This document shows, piece by piece, positions 30,070 through 38,977 of a DNA stretch of 64,000 nt. The stretch covers positions 1-64,000 of the forward strand of contig JADGBT010000012.1 in assembly GCA_015231375.1 (NCBI GenBank). The letters run 5' to 3'. The translations under genes were made by a program, and so were the position numbers. The notes below the pieces were generated by a model. That model was not told the origin of the DNA. It made no database searches and saw only the letters and a program-made list of their open reading frames with translations. The first letter of the stretch is position 1, and every line of letters starts with the position of its first letter. The stretch is from Magnetococcales bacterium. Lineage in GTDB: Bacteria > Pseudomonadota > Magnetococcia > Magnetococcales > Magnetaquicoccaceae.

Positions 30070-32292
30070 ATGATACGTTTGGTCCATGCGGTGTGGATGG
30101 TGATCCTGTTGTGGTGTGGTCTGTGGCCTGGCAACGGGTGGACGGCCAGTAGCGGTGGCGTGGAGCCGGTGGTTCGCAAGGCGTGGCAACTTGACGCGCG
30201 CGAGCGGGCCTGGCTGGCGGACCATCCCCGCATCCGGCTGGGGGATGATTTTGTGTGGCCGCCGTTTGTGTTCATGGATGAGCAGGGGGAGTTCAGCGGG
30301 ATCAGCGCCGGTTATGTGGCGGCCTTGTCCCAGCGTCTGGGCATTGCCATGGAGCCGGTGCCGGGATTGACCTGGGCACAGGTGATGGAACAGGTGAAAA
30401 TCGGCCAGATCGATATGCTGCCGGCTGTGGTGCGTTCCAGGGAGCGGGAAGCCTTTTTGCATTTCACCAAGCCGTTCATTTCTTTTCCCGTGGTGATCGC
30501 CACCCATGCCGATGGCGTCTTTGTCGTGGGTCTGGAGGGGTTGGCGGGTCGCCAGGTGGGGGTGGTGCGGAGTTATATCACCCACGAACTGTTGGCCCGG
30601 GAGTTTCCAGCCATCCACTTGGTGCTGTTCGACAAACTCGCGCAAGGGTTGGAGGCGCTGGAAAACGGGCGCATCGAGGCGGTGGTGGACAATCTGGGCG
30701 CCATCACCTATGAGACCCGGCATCTGCGTTTGGCGCATATCAAGATCGCCGCGCCCACGCCCTACCGGTTTGAATTGGCCATGGCCGTGCGCAAGGACTG
30801 GCCGGAGTTGGCGGCGCTGCTCGACCGGGGCCTGGAAGAGATGAGCAGTCGGGAAAAGGCGGCCATCGAAAACACCTGGCTGGCGGTTCAGGTGTATTTT
30901 GGCGTGGATCTTCAGACCATGTTGTCGTGGGGTGTGCCCATCGGGGTGGCGTCGTTGCTGGTGATTGGCGTGGTGGGGGTGTGGAACCGCAAACTCCAGC
31001 GTCAGATTGTCGAGCGTCGGCGGGTTCAGGATGAATTGGAGGCGGCTTCGGCCCTGTTGATTCAGGAGATCGACGAGCGGCGACAGATTCAGGACGAGCT
31101 GCAACGGGAACGGGACAATCTCGCGGATGCCAAGGCGTTGGCCGAGAGTGCCAATCGGGCCAAAAGCGATTTCTTGGCGGCCATGAGCCATGAGATTCGC
31201 ACCCCGATGAATGTGGTGCTGGGCATGTCGGAGATGCTGATGGATACCGGATTGACGCCGCAACAGCGTCGTTTCGCTCAGACCATGCATCAGTCCGGTC
31301 AGGCGCTGCTGGGCGTGATCAACGATGTGCTGGACTTTTCGCGCATCGAGGCGGGACGCTTCACGTTGGTGGATATGCCTTTTTCCCCCCGTCGGGTGTT
31401 GGAAGAGACGGTGCGGCTGATGCGTCTGGCCGCCGAGGAGAAGGGGCTGGCCGTGCAGGTGTCGATCTCTCCGGCCATACCGGAGGTGGTGGCGGGTGAC
31501 GACAGCCGGGTGCGTCAGGTGTTGATCAACCTGTTGGGCAACGCTATCAAGTTCACGGCTTCCGGTGGGGTGGAGGCCCGACTGGCCTTGAATGCCGAAG
31601 CGCCCGACAGCGTGGTGTTTTCCGTGATCGATACGGGCATCGGGATCACCGGCGAGCAGATCGAGCGGATCTTCGAGCCATTCGTGCAGGCCGACGGCGG
31701 CATCACCCGGCGTTATGGGGGAACCGGTCTCGGCCTGAGCATCTGTCGCCGTCTGGTGGACATGATGGGGGGACGGATCTGGGTGGAGAGTCGGGTGGGG
31801 GAGGGGAGTGGATTTCATTTCACCCTGCCGGTGAGAGCCGTGGATTTTCCGGTGCCGACAACCCCGTCCGAGGTGGCGCCATCGGTGGATGAGGATCCGG
31901 GATTGAGCGTCCTGCTGGCTGAAGATGTGGAGGAGAACCGGATCCTGTTCGAAGCCTATCTGCAAGACAGCCCCCATCGGTTGGTGATGGTGGAAGACGG
32001 CCTGGAGGCCGTGAACCGGATTCAGAAGCAGAGGTTCGATGTGGTGGTGATGGATGTCCAGATGCCCAGGATGGACGGTTACACCGCCATCCGGCGCATC
32101 CGGGAGTGGGAGCGGGAGACGGATGGGACTCCCCTGCCGATCATCACCTTGTCCGCCCATGCCATGGAAGGGGAGCTGGAACGCTGCCGGGAGGCGGGAG
32201 GAGACGTGTACCTTTCCAAACCCATCGGCAAAAGGGTCTTGCTGGAGGCTCTGAAACGGATCGTTGCCCAGGGCCGACCCAAAGCGGAGTGA
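30070..32292 (+). CDS. hybrid sensor histidine kinase with SBP_bac_3 periplasmic sensor
   Basis: A 740-residue EvgS/BvgS-like kinase. A signal sequence (about 1-25) is followed by a solute-binding-protein-type sensor (about 45-270; [55 protein letters not shown]). After one transmembrane helix (about 290-308) comes a coiled coil (about 310-370). HisKA carries [19 protein letters not shown], and HATPase_c has [14 protein letters not shown] and GGTGLGLSI. One receiver follows (LAEDVEENR...[13 protein letters not shown]). Its catalytic core and receiver closely resemble the second half of the preceding kinase, so the two are probably tandem paralogues with exchanged sensors. There is no own response regulator nearby. 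Confidence 0.92.
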   Translation: MIRLVHAVWMVILLWCGLWPGNGWTASSGGVEPVVRKAWQLDARERAWLADHPRIRLGDDFVWPPFVFMDEQGEFSGISAGYVAALSQRLGIAMEPVPGLTWAQVMEQVKIGQIDMLPAVVRSREREAFLHFTKPFISFPVVIATHADGVFVVGLEGLAGRQVGVVRSYITHELLAREFPAIHLVLFDKLAQGLEALENGRIEAVVDNLGAITYETRHLRLAHIKIAAPTPYRFELAMAVRKDWPELAALLDRGLEEMSSREKAAIENTWLAVQVYFGVDLQTMLSWGVPIGVASLLVIGVVGVWNRKLQRQIVERRRVQDELEAASALLIQEIDERRQIQDELQRERDNLADAKALAESANRAKSDFLAAMSHEIRTPMNVVLGMSEMLMDTGLTPQQRRFAQTMHQSGQALLGVINDVLDFSRIEAGRFTLVDMPFSPRRVLEETVRLMRLAAEEKGLAVQVSISPAIPEVVAGDDSRVRQVLINLLGNAIKFTASGGVEARLALNAEAPDSVVFSVIDTGIGITGEQIERIFEPFVQADGGITRRYGGTGLGLSICRRLVDMMGGRIWVESRVGEGSGFHFTLPVRAVDFPVPTTPSEVAPSVDEDPGLSVLLAEDVEENRILFEAYLQDSPHRLVMVEDGLEAVNRIQKQRFDVVVMDVQMPRMDGYTAIRRIREWERETDGTPLPIITLSAHAMEGELERCREAGGDVYLSKPIGKRVLLEALKRIVAQGRPKAE

Positions 32293-32325
32293 TGCGAAAC
32301 GTGATCCGGTTCTTATGGTCGGCCT

Positions 32326-33729
32326 TTACGCCAGGTTTCCGGTTTCGTTTTCCCAGGCAGGCATCGGTTCCACCGGCAGGGTGATTTCCACTTCCAGCCC
32401 TCCTTCCGGGCGGTTGCGGACCGACAGCTCCCCTTTGTGGTCCCGCACCGCGCTGGTGGCGATGGCCAGACCCAGACCATGGCCGCCGCTGAGTCGATCC
32501 CGGGCCTCGCCGACCCGGAAGAATGGTTCGGTGAGCCGGGGCAGATCCGCTTCCGGCACCCCTGGTCCTGCATCTTTGACCAGAATATGGGCCGTTGTCC
32601 CCCGACGGATCAGTTGCAGCGTGATGCCGACCCCCGGGGGAGAGTGGCGCATGGCGTTGCGCACCACGTTTTCCACCGCCGAATGAATCGCTCCCCCGTC
32701 GGCCCACAGCATGGCCGGATCCAGGCCGAGAATGGTCAGGGGAGACTCCTCCCCGCCGCTTTCAAAGCGGGCGTCCGCCACCACCGCCTCCACCAACGCC
32801 CCCAGATCCACCAGGGACTCCTTGGGCACCTGATCCGGAGCCTCGGGCCGGGAGAGGCGAATGATCTGACCGATCAGGGTGTCGAGCCGGTCCAACTCCA
32901 GGTTCAACCGTTGCCAATGCTCGCCGCGCACCCCGGAACTCTCTTGTTCCGCCAGCCCCAAAGCCACCCGCATCCGGGCCAGAGGGGAGCGCAGTTCGTG
33001 GGAGACATCCCGCAACAGCCGTTTCTGTCCATGGAACAGCACCTCCAGCCGCTGGGCCATGAAATTGAAATCCTGTCCCAGGTCATCCAGTTCGTCGGAG
33101 AACAGACGCCGCATTCCCGGCGCCCGGGTGGTCAGATCCCCTTCGGCCAGCCGCAAGGTGGCGCCTTGCAGGTAGCGCAGGGGGCGGGTGAAGTGGCGGG
33201 CCAGGGGAAACACCACCATGCCGCTGATCACCAGCACCACCACCGGGAAAAAAGGATACTCCCGCCACGCCATCGACCACGGGGAGCGCATGGGGCCGAG
33301 GGCCACCCGATAGGCGTGGCCTTCGGGATCCCGGGTTTCCAAAGGTATGTGGGGTGGGGGTTCGTGGTGGGGTCCGGGACCGGGACGCCCCATGGAAAAC
33401 GGAGGCGGGCGGTTGTCGTGGCCGGGTTCGGGTCTGGGGCGCGACAGATGGCCGGGCAGCGGACGACCGAGGATATCTTGATCGGCGCGCTCGAACACGA
33501 TGATGTCATCGGTTTCCCGGTCGTTTTCCAGCAGGGACCGGGTTGCCGCCAGACCCTGGGTTTCCAGGAGAGTGGCCACCTGACGGCGTTTGCTCATCAT
33601 GCGTTCCATGTTGGCTTCCAGGAGGGGATCCAGATGATCCCGCAGATGGTGGCCGCCCCAGAAGAACATCCCGCCCAGCACCGACACCACCAGCCAGAAC
33701 GACAGGAACAGCTTGAGAAAGAAGCGCAT
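32326..33729 (-). CDS. CpxA-like sensor histidine kinase
   Basis: A 467-residue kinase. Transmembrane helix 1 is at about 5-25. The periplasmic domain has a Pro/His/Gly-rich stretch (about 108-130) that could bind metal. Helix 2 is at about 165-182 with HAMP to about 235. HisKA carries the H-box DVSHELRSPLARMRVAL and HATPase_c has NVVRNAMRHSP, DAGPGVPE and GHGLGLAIATSAV, in the CpxA/RstB style. It follows the response regulator gene with 9 bases between, so the pair is one transcript (minus strand). Confidence 0.9.
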   Translation of the reverse strand: MRFFLKLFLSFWLVVSVLGGMFFWGGHHLRDHLDPLLEANMERMMSKRRQVATLLETQGLAATRSLLENDRETDDIIVFERADQDILGRPLPGHLSRPRPEPGHDNRPPPFSMGRPGPGPHHEPPPHIPLETRDPEGHAYRVALGPMRSPWSMAWREYPFFPVVVLVISGMVVFPLARHFTRPLRYLQGATLRLAEGDLTTRAPGMRRLFSDELDDLGQDFNFMAQRLEVLFHGQKRLLRDVSHELRSPLARMRVALGLAEQESSGVRGEHWQRLNLELDRLDTLIGQIIRLSRPEAPDQVPKESLVDLGALVEAVVADARFESGGEESPLTILGLDPAMLWADGGAIHSAVENVVRNAMRHSPPGVGITLQLIRRGTTAHILVKDAGPGVPEADLPRLTEPFFRVGEARDRLSGGHGLGLAIATSAVRDHKGELSVRNRPEGGLEVEITLPVEPMPAWENETGNLA

Positions 33730-33738
33730 GGTTTTTTT

Positions 33739-34425
33739 TCAGGACTCCGGATGGGCGGTGAGTTGATACCCTCCCCCGCGAATGGTGACAATGCGCGCCG
33801 ATCCGTCCGCAGACGGACCCAGCTTGCGGCGCAGGTTGCTGATGTGCAGATCCACGCTGCGGTCGTAGCTGGTGAGATCCCGTCCCAGTCCCTGACGGCA
33901 CAGCTGTTCTTTGGAGACCACCTCCCCGGCGTGACGCATGAGGATTTGCAATAGGTTGAACTCCGCCCCGGTCAACTCCGCCGGATGGTCGTCCACCACA
34001 AGGGTGCGGGAGCCGGGATGCAGCACCATGGAATCGACTCTCAACGTGGTCTGATCCGCCTTGACCGGACCGCGTCGCAACACCGCCCGCAACCGGGCCA
34101 CCAGCACCTTGGGATTGCACGGTTTGGTCAGATAGTCGTCGGCGCCGATCTCCAGTCCCAGAATGCTGTCCACATCCTCGCCCCTGGCGGTGAGCATCAG
34201 CACCGGCGTGTTCTTGCGGCTGCGCAAACGGCGCAACACCTCGAAACCGTTCAAGCCGGGCATCATCACATCCAGCACCAGGGCGTCGAAGGTCTCTTTC
34301 AGGGCCAGTTTCAGGCCCGCTTCGCCATCGTGGCGGCACAGGCATTCAAAGCCTTCGGCCTGGAGATACAAAGAGAGCATGTGACACAGTTCCTGATCAT
34401 CATCGACGAGCAGCAGGCGGGTCAT
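33739..34425 (-). CDS. CpxR/OmpR-family response regulator
   Basis: A 228-residue regulator. The receiver domain (1-120) has acidic pocket LLVDDDQE, phosphoacceptor Asp in LVLDVMMPGLNG, switch Thr in MLTARGED and Lys in YLTKPCNPK. The C-terminal winged helix (about 130-225) has LTGAEFNLLQILMRHAGEVVSKEQL and VDLHISNLRRKLG. It is highly similar in layout to CpxR (GADDYL.KP.NP) and partnered by the CpxA-like kinase downstream. It is divergent from the EF-hand gene across 222 bases that hold a palindrome. Confidence 0.92.
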   Translation of the reverse strand: MTRLLLVDDDQELCHMLSLYLQAEGFECLCRHDGEAGLKLALKETFDALVLDVMMPGLNGFEVLRRLRSRKNTPVLMLTARGEDVDSILGLEIGADDYLTKPCNPKVLVARLRAVLRRGPVKADQTTLRVDSMVLHPGSRTLVVDDHPAELTGAEFNLLQILMRHAGEVVSKEQLCRQGLGRDLTSYDRSVDLHISNLRRKLGPSADGSARIVTIRGGGYQLTAHPES

Positions 34426-34514
34426 CTCGGGGCTCCAACCGGATCGAAAAGCGCAGCATTGCAGAGAGTCATGGCCATGGGGGAAGATTATGGTAACCTG
34501 TATCCTGTGGATTG

Positions 34515-34533
34515 GAAGTGAACTTTACACTTC
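34515..34533. promoter_or_regulatory. candidate operator between cpxR-like and EF-hand genes
   Basis: The palindrome GAAGTG-N7-CACTTC is immediately followed by TTGACT (34534-34539), a possible -35 of the plus-strand EF-hand gene. Its position between the divergent genes makes it a candidate site for the regulator. The sequence is not a recognised CpxR box. Confidence 0.35.
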
Positions 34534-34647
34534 TTGACTCAATTTGGACACATCCTTACAACGATAGGGCGTAGTCTCTGCAACCGTGATGTGGATGAAC
34601 CGCATTCGGTCCGGATGCGGGAACCTCAATGATCAGGAGAGCGGGGC

Positions 34648-35421
34648 ATGAATGGGATATCGATGGGTGGCATGACGAATATGGGCGGCATGGGCGGCAT
34701 GAAGGGTGCGGGTCCGATGGGCAAGCCTCCCACAGCGGCCACCTTGATGAAAAAGATGGACCAGAATGCGGATGGATATCTGGAAGTCAGCGAGGCCAAG
34801 GGGCCTTTGGCGGAACAGTTCGCCACCTCCGACAGCGACAGCGATGGCAAGATCTCCAGCGAAGAGTTGCAATCGGCCATGGAGACCTTCCAAAGCCAGA
34901 TGAAGGCCAAGATCGGCACGGGACAAGGGGCTCATGGTCCCCATGGTCCGCCTCCTTCGGCGCAGGATCTGATTTCCAGAATGGATCAGGACGAAGACGG
35001 CGCCATCGGAGTCGATGAGGCCGATGGTCTGCTTGCCGAGCGGTTCGACGCGGCGGACACCAACAAGGATGGCAAGGTCTCCTTGGAGGAGTTGCAGGCC
35101 GACATAAAGAGTGTCCAGGCCGAAGGGATGCCCCCGCCCGGAACCATGGGTGCCGGTGGCCCCAACGGCTCTTCCACGTCGGCCCAGTCTCTGCTCGATG
35201 CCATGGACCAAGACGGGGATGGCCAGGTGGGCAGCGATGAACTGCAACGGGTGCTGGATGCGATGAAGTCCGGCGGGCAGAGCGGTTCGGGTTCGTCTGT
35301 CTCTTCGGATCTGGCCGACGCGGCGACCCCCTTCGGACTGGTGCAGTACATGCTGGCCGCCACCACCCAGCGCCACCACAACGATGAATCCCACACCTCT
35401 TCTTTGAGCCTGACGGCGTAG
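34648..35421 (+). CDS. EF-hand calcium-binding repeat protein
   Basis: A 257-residue protein with a Gly/Met-rich N-terminus (GGMTNMGGMGGMKG) and no clear signal peptide. Five EF-hand loops can be read: DQNADGYLEVSE, DSDSDGKISSEE, DQDEDGAIGVDE, DTNKDGKVSLEE and DQDGDGQVGSDE, each starting with Asp and ending with Glu at the bidentate position. Linkers are Gly/Pro/His-rich. Ca binding is very likely; the downstream role is unknown. AGGAG lies 9 bases before ATG 34648. It is divergent from a CpxRA-like pair and may be regulated by it (inference). Confidence 0.85.
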   Translation: MNGISMGGMTNMGGMGGMKGAGPMGKPPTAATLMKKMDQNADGYLEVSEAKGPLAEQFATSDSDSDGKISSEELQSAMETFQSQMKAKIGTGQGAHGPHGPPPSAQDLISRMDQDEDGAIGVDEADGLLAERFDAADTNKDGKVSLEELQADIKSVQAEGMPPPGTMGAGGPNGSSTSAQSLLDAMDQDGDGQVGSDELQRVLDAMKSGGQSGSGSSVSSDLADAATPFGLVQYMLAATTQRHHNDESHTSSLSLTA

Positions 35422-35576
35422 GATTTCAGCCCGGTTTTTTTTCCCCCGGTCGTTGGCCCGTGTGGCAACGACCGGGGGAGCCTCGTCTTTCCCCCATCTT
35501 GCCAAATTTTTATCCTGTCCCCGCTTCACCCTATCCACGATTCTTGGGGTGTGCGGATATCACCGGCAGGGAACGC

Positions 35577-36545
35577 TCACGACGCGAACACCTCATCCAC
35601 CGAATTGGCGAACACGAAGTTATCACTCCAGGTCTCGATCAGTTCCAGGTTTGCCGACTTCACCTTCTCGGTAACCCAGTCTGGTGTTGAGTCAAACTTG
35701 CGACGCATCTGTTTGAGCAGCATGGAAGCGGCTTCTTCCTGGCGTCCTTCCTGGCGTCCTTCCTGGCGTCCTTCCTGGCGTCCTTTTGCAATCATATTTT
35801 GTGCGAACATGGACATCATTTTTTCTTCCTCCTCGGGACGTACCCTGCGAATGATCTCACGCACCGTCGGTTCGTCGTAGTTGCGGTAGGTCTCGACCAC
35901 ATAACGCATGAGAAACCGGAAATCTTCATCCGGAATTTTGACCAGCGCTTCGACCAGCAACTCTTTCATCTGAATCTGCTGTCCATCACGAGTCGCATAT
36001 TTTGCCGCCAACAGCCACGCCCGCAGGTTGGGTTGACGGGAGAGTTGCCGATCATCGATCTGGCCCAGATCCAGCACCGTGAACCGGAAGTTCAACAGAT
36101 ACGGACGCCAGCCTTTTTCGGCATCCACCAAAGCCAAAAATGCGTCCGGAACCCGCCATGCGGTCGCGCCATGGTAGAACACGAAGGGGACGATGGCCGG
36201 AAGTCGCTCCCACTTTGAATGCTCACGTTCCCATTGTTTCAACGCTTCGACCATGTATTTCAGCAACTGCCAGCCGATGCGCGCGTCGGGGGAACTTTTG
36301 TGCTCGATCAGCACGTACAACAAAGCCGTCCGGCCCGTGAGCGTCTTGACCCGGTAGAGCCGATCCGTCAGATGGGCGTGCAGCTCCTCATCGACGAATG
36401 AACCCTCCACCAGTTCTGGCGGATCATTGGACAGTACCTCCACCACTTCTTTTGGCAACCGTTCCCGCAGCAGAGTTCCCGCTGTGGCGGGATTGGAGAG
36501 CAAAGCCTTCAAGAATCGGTCGTGCGGGTGGATAATGTCAGTCAT
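35577..36545 (-). CDS. Rpn-family recombination-promoting nuclease / putative transposase
   Basis: A 322-residue PD-(D/E)xK nuclease-like protein of the Rpn (YhgA-like) family. It has HPHDRFLKALLSNP near the start, a conserved acidic residue in GSFVDEELHAH, the E-x-K of LLYVLIEHKSSPD, then WQLLKYMVEALKQW and PAIVPFVFYHG. A linker near residue 270 carries a GRQE repeat, typical of these proteins. E. coli relatives promote RecA-independent recombination; in the cell they may act as defence or mobile elements. ATG 36545 was chosen over TTG 36551. The C-terminus matches the relic at base 1, showing more than one family member in this genome. Confidence 0.88.
   Translation of the reverse strand: MTDIIHPHDRFLKALLSNPATAGTLLRERLPKEVVEVLSNDPPELVEGSFVDEELHAHLTDRLYRVKTLTGRTALLYVLIEHKSSPDARIGWQLLKYMVEALKQWEREHSKWERLPAIVPFVFYHGATAWRVPDAFLALVDAEKGWRPYLLNFRFTVLDLGQIDDRQLSRQPNLRAWLLAAKYATRDGQQIQMKELLVEALVKIPDEDFRFLMRYVVETYRNYDEPTVREIIRRVRPEEEEKMMSMFAQNMIAKGRQEGRQEGRQEGRQEEAASMLLKQMRRKFDSTPDWVTEKVKSANLELIETWSDNFVFANSVDEVFAS
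35736..35783 (-). repeat. four 12-bp tandem repeats encoding GRQE units in the rpn gene
   Basis: TTCCTGGCGTCC is repeated four times in perfect tandem and in frame. Repeat number is free to change without a frameshift. Confidence 0.95.
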
Positions 36546-37013
36546 GGGCAATCCACAAGGCGCAACATCTGCATGGAATCACTTTTCATCATCGTTGGCC
36601 TCATCATCGCCGACCTGTTGCCTCGTGCCCGCTTCAGGGAAGATGTGGGACATGGCGACCACTTGAACCTCACTCTTGTCTTAAGATTTTCGTGGAAACA
36701 TGCCTCAGTGTCCAGAGAAATCCAGCGGCCCCTGCGCCAAACAGCCTGGCAATGAGGCTGGAATCGGGTCGGATGGGGTTTGCGGCAAGGACCGGTTCCG
36801 CTCCTTTTGGCACGCCTTGGCAATCTTCCCTTGTGCCGATTTTTTGGTTTTGATGCCCGGCCAGCCATAAAAGGTTTTCAGTCTTCGGTCGATCCGGACG
36901 ATACATGAGACCATGACAGATTTGTTCCAGAACACGAGTGACCGCCTGACCTCTCACGTGTGTTGCTGGTCGTCAATGGCGCTATCGGTTTTCCGAAACA
37001 AGAAGAGTCACCC
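36546..37013. other. 468-base intergenic region between rpn and flagellin
   Basis: No gene recognised. Short frames on both strands (such as 36522-36755 plus, 36705-36935 minus) have no supporting features. It should hold the flagellin promoter: TAAA at 36868-36871, then after 16 bases GTCGATCC (36888-36895), is a weak match to a sigma-28 (FliA) site. Confidence 0.4.
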
Positions 37014-37898
37014 ATGTCCTTGACCCTGTACACCAACATGGCCGCCTTGCAAGCCAGTCGCGTCATGACACGGCATACCACCGCCATGGGGCAATCCATG
37101 CGTCGGCTCGCCTCCGGGTTGCGGGTGGAGAACGCCTCCGACGACGCGGCCGGGTTGTCCATCATCCAGCGCATGAGCGCCCAGATCCGGGGCGCCAACG
37201 CGGCCATACGCAATGTCAATGACGGGATCTCCATGCTCCAGGTGGCCGACGGCGCCCTGGAAGGAACCTCCGACGCCTTGCAACGCATTCGCGAACTGGC
37301 GGTGCAAGCCTCCAATGACACCCTCGGCGACACGGACCGGATCAGCCTGAGCGCGGAAAAGGATCAATTGATCTCCGAAATTCAGCGCATCGCGTCCCAG
37401 ACCACCTACAACGATACCACTTTGTTGAATGGTATCAGCAATGCCGCCTATTTCCAGCAGCAAGGCGGTACCACAGGGGGATCCCGAACCTCCTATCAGG
37501 CGGTTTTTCAGATCGGGGCCGATGCGGGCCAGACCGTGGCCATTGACATGAATCTGGCCTATGTGAGCGCCCTGGGGCTGGGAAGCGATGGCAGTCTGGC
37601 CTCCATGCTCACCCAGACCGGAGCCAATACCCTCATCGATCGGGTGGACAGCGCCCTGGATTCGGTTTCGGAGATTCGGGCCAATCTGGGGGCGATACAG
37701 AATCGTTTTGAGGCTATTTTGCAGGGGCTCGCCTCTTTGGAGGAGAATACCCAGGCCTCCCGTTCGCGTATCCGTGACGCGGATCTCGCCTTGGAAGCGG
37801 CCCGCCTGACCCGTGAAAGCATCCTGCAACAGGCGGGCATGGCCATCTTGGCCCAGGCCAATCAGCAACCTCGGATCGTGCTGCAATTATTGAATTGA
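37014..37898 (+). CDS. flagellin
   Basis: A 294-residue flagellin, the filament subunit. The conserved N-terminal D0/D1 helices are present (LTLYTNMAALQASRVM, RRLASGLRVENASDDAAGL, NVNDGISMLQVADGALEG, LQRIRELAVQASND). A short variable centre (about 140-200) follows, then the C-terminal D1/D0 helices (DSVSEIRANLGAIQNRFE, SRIRDADLALEAARLTRESILQQAGMAIL). The penultimate residues (QQPRIVLQLLN) replace the usual QANQ...VLSLLR ending closely. The central region is short, so the filament should have a small outer domain. ATG 37014 was chosen over an open frame starting at 36960. No other flagellar gene is adjacent. Confidence 0.95.
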   Translation: MSLTLYTNMAALQASRVMTRHTTAMGQSMRRLASGLRVENASDDAAGLSIIQRMSAQIRGANAAIRNVNDGISMLQVADGALEGTSDALQRIRELAVQASNDTLGDTDRISLSAEKDQLISEIQRIASQTTYNDTTLLNGISNAAYFQQQGGTTGGSRTSYQAVFQIGADAGQTVAIDMNLAYVSALGLGSDGSLASMLTQTGANTLIDRVDSALDSVSEIRANLGAIQNRFEAILQGLASLEENTQASRSRIRDADLALEAARLTRESILQQAGMAILAQANQQPRIVLQLLN

Positions 37899-37964
37899 CA
37901 ATGACAGTTGGCAGAAAAGTTGCTTAAAGCAGGATGGTCGATACCATCACGGGAGTATGCCAGC

Positions 37965-38627
37965 ATGCAAGCCATCGAAATTCAAACCGATATCTCTCCG
38001 GAAGGGCATATCTGCCTCCCGTCGCCCCTGCGCAGTCTGTATGGTCGTCAGGCCCGTCTGATCCTGATGGTCGATGAACTCGCCACGCGGGAAGAGGGAG
38101 TGGTCCCGGATCCGTTGCAGGCCGTTCAGGGGGGGTACCGGGAAGAGGTTGTGTGTGATCCGGTGCTGGCCGACCTCGACCCGGTGTGGCACGCCTGGCA
38201 GGAACTCGCCGGCGAATCCCTGGATCACGCCGCCTTCAACCAGGAGGCTCTGGTGGCCCGGATCCGGGAGACTCTGCCCCGGTTGCTCGCCATTTATGCC
38301 ATGGGGGAGCGGATCGAAAAAGGTTCCGGCACCATGGGCAGTCCTTTGGAGTTGGCGGTGCTGATGGAGGGGGAGTCGGATCCGGTGACATTGTGGTCTT
38401 TGGCCCGGGAGTTGACCGCCTTGGCCGAATGTCGGGTGGAGCTGTTCGATCTGCGGGTTTCGTCCACGTTGACCCAGTATCAGGTGGTGACCACCGCCGA
38501 ACGGTGGTGGGTCTCCAATCCCCAGGCCGGACTGTTTGAATGTTTTGTCTTGAGCGAAAAAACCGCCCTGGACGAGTCCCGCGTGGACCTGCTGGCGCAA
38601 CTGCGTCCCGAGGCGCTTCAGCCTTGA
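37965..38627 (+). CDS. AbrB-like N-terminus fused to a degenerate MNT-type nucleotidyltransferase domain
   Basis: A 220-residue protein. Residues 1-38 (IEIQTDISPEGHICLPSPL) resemble the swapped-hairpin N-terminus of AbrB/SpoVT-type antitoxins. Residues about 100-195 resemble MntA-type minimal nucleotidyltransferases: IYAMGERIEKGSGTMGSPLELAVLME, then VELFDLRVSSTLTQYQVVTTAERWWV, where active enzymes have GSRA...SDIDLAV and VDL...PL...QVL. The catalytic D-x-D is replaced by PLEL, so catalysis is unlikely. No HEPN partner gene is adjacent. ATG 37965 has GGGAG upstream. It overlaps the convergent HNH gene by 10 bases. Confidence 0.55.
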   Translation: MQAIEIQTDISPEGHICLPSPLRSLYGRQARLILMVDELATREEGVVPDPLQAVQGGYREEVVCDPVLADLDPVWHAWQELAGESLDHAAFNQEALVARIRETLPRLLAIYAMGERIEKGSGTMGSPLELAVLMEGESDPVTLWSLARELTALAECRVELFDLRVSSTLTQYQVVTTAERWWVSNPQAGLFECFVLSEKTALDESRVDLLAQLRPEALQP

Positions 38628-38977
38628 GGTTCGGCGCGATCCGGCGCCGGGGGTGACGCGGCGGCGAGGGCGCTCAGGGCCAGTTTTTTTTGTTCCAGAT
38701 GGCTTTGCCACTGGATGGTGGAGAGGTGGCGTTTTTCCTGGTTGCAGGTCATGCAGGCCGGCACGCAATTGCTTTTGCTGGTCTTTCCGCCCCGGATCAG
38801 GGGAGTCACGTGGTCCATGGTCAACTCCCCCGGATGGCAGCCCACCCCGCAGTAGTGACATCGGCCCCGTCCCAACTGTCCTTTCCACCAGGGGGAGCGC
38901 TTCAGCTCCTTGGCCTTGAGCCGTTCTCTTTGCACCCCGTCCGGATCGGCGGCGATGAACAGATCGTCGATGTTCAT
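38618..38977 (-). CDS. HNH endonuclease-domain protein
   Basis: A 119-residue protein with a complete HNH zinc-bound core. The first knuckle is CHYCGVGC, followed by MDHVTPLIRGGKTSKSNCVPACMTCNQEK, giving catalytic His in DHV, Asn in SKSNCVPAC and the second Cys pair CMTC. It resembles small stand-alone HNH proteins whose targets are unknown. The start overlaps the glnE stop as ATGA, so it is translationally coupled to glnE, an odd partnership. The last 10 bases overlap the convergent gene on the other strand. Confidence 0.85.
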   Translation of the reverse strand: MNIDDLFIAADPDGVQRERLKAKELKRSPWWKGQLGRGRCHYCGVGCHPGELTMDHVTPLIRGGKTSKSNCVPACMTCNQEKRHLSTIQWQSHLEQKKLALSALAAASPPAPDRAEPQG

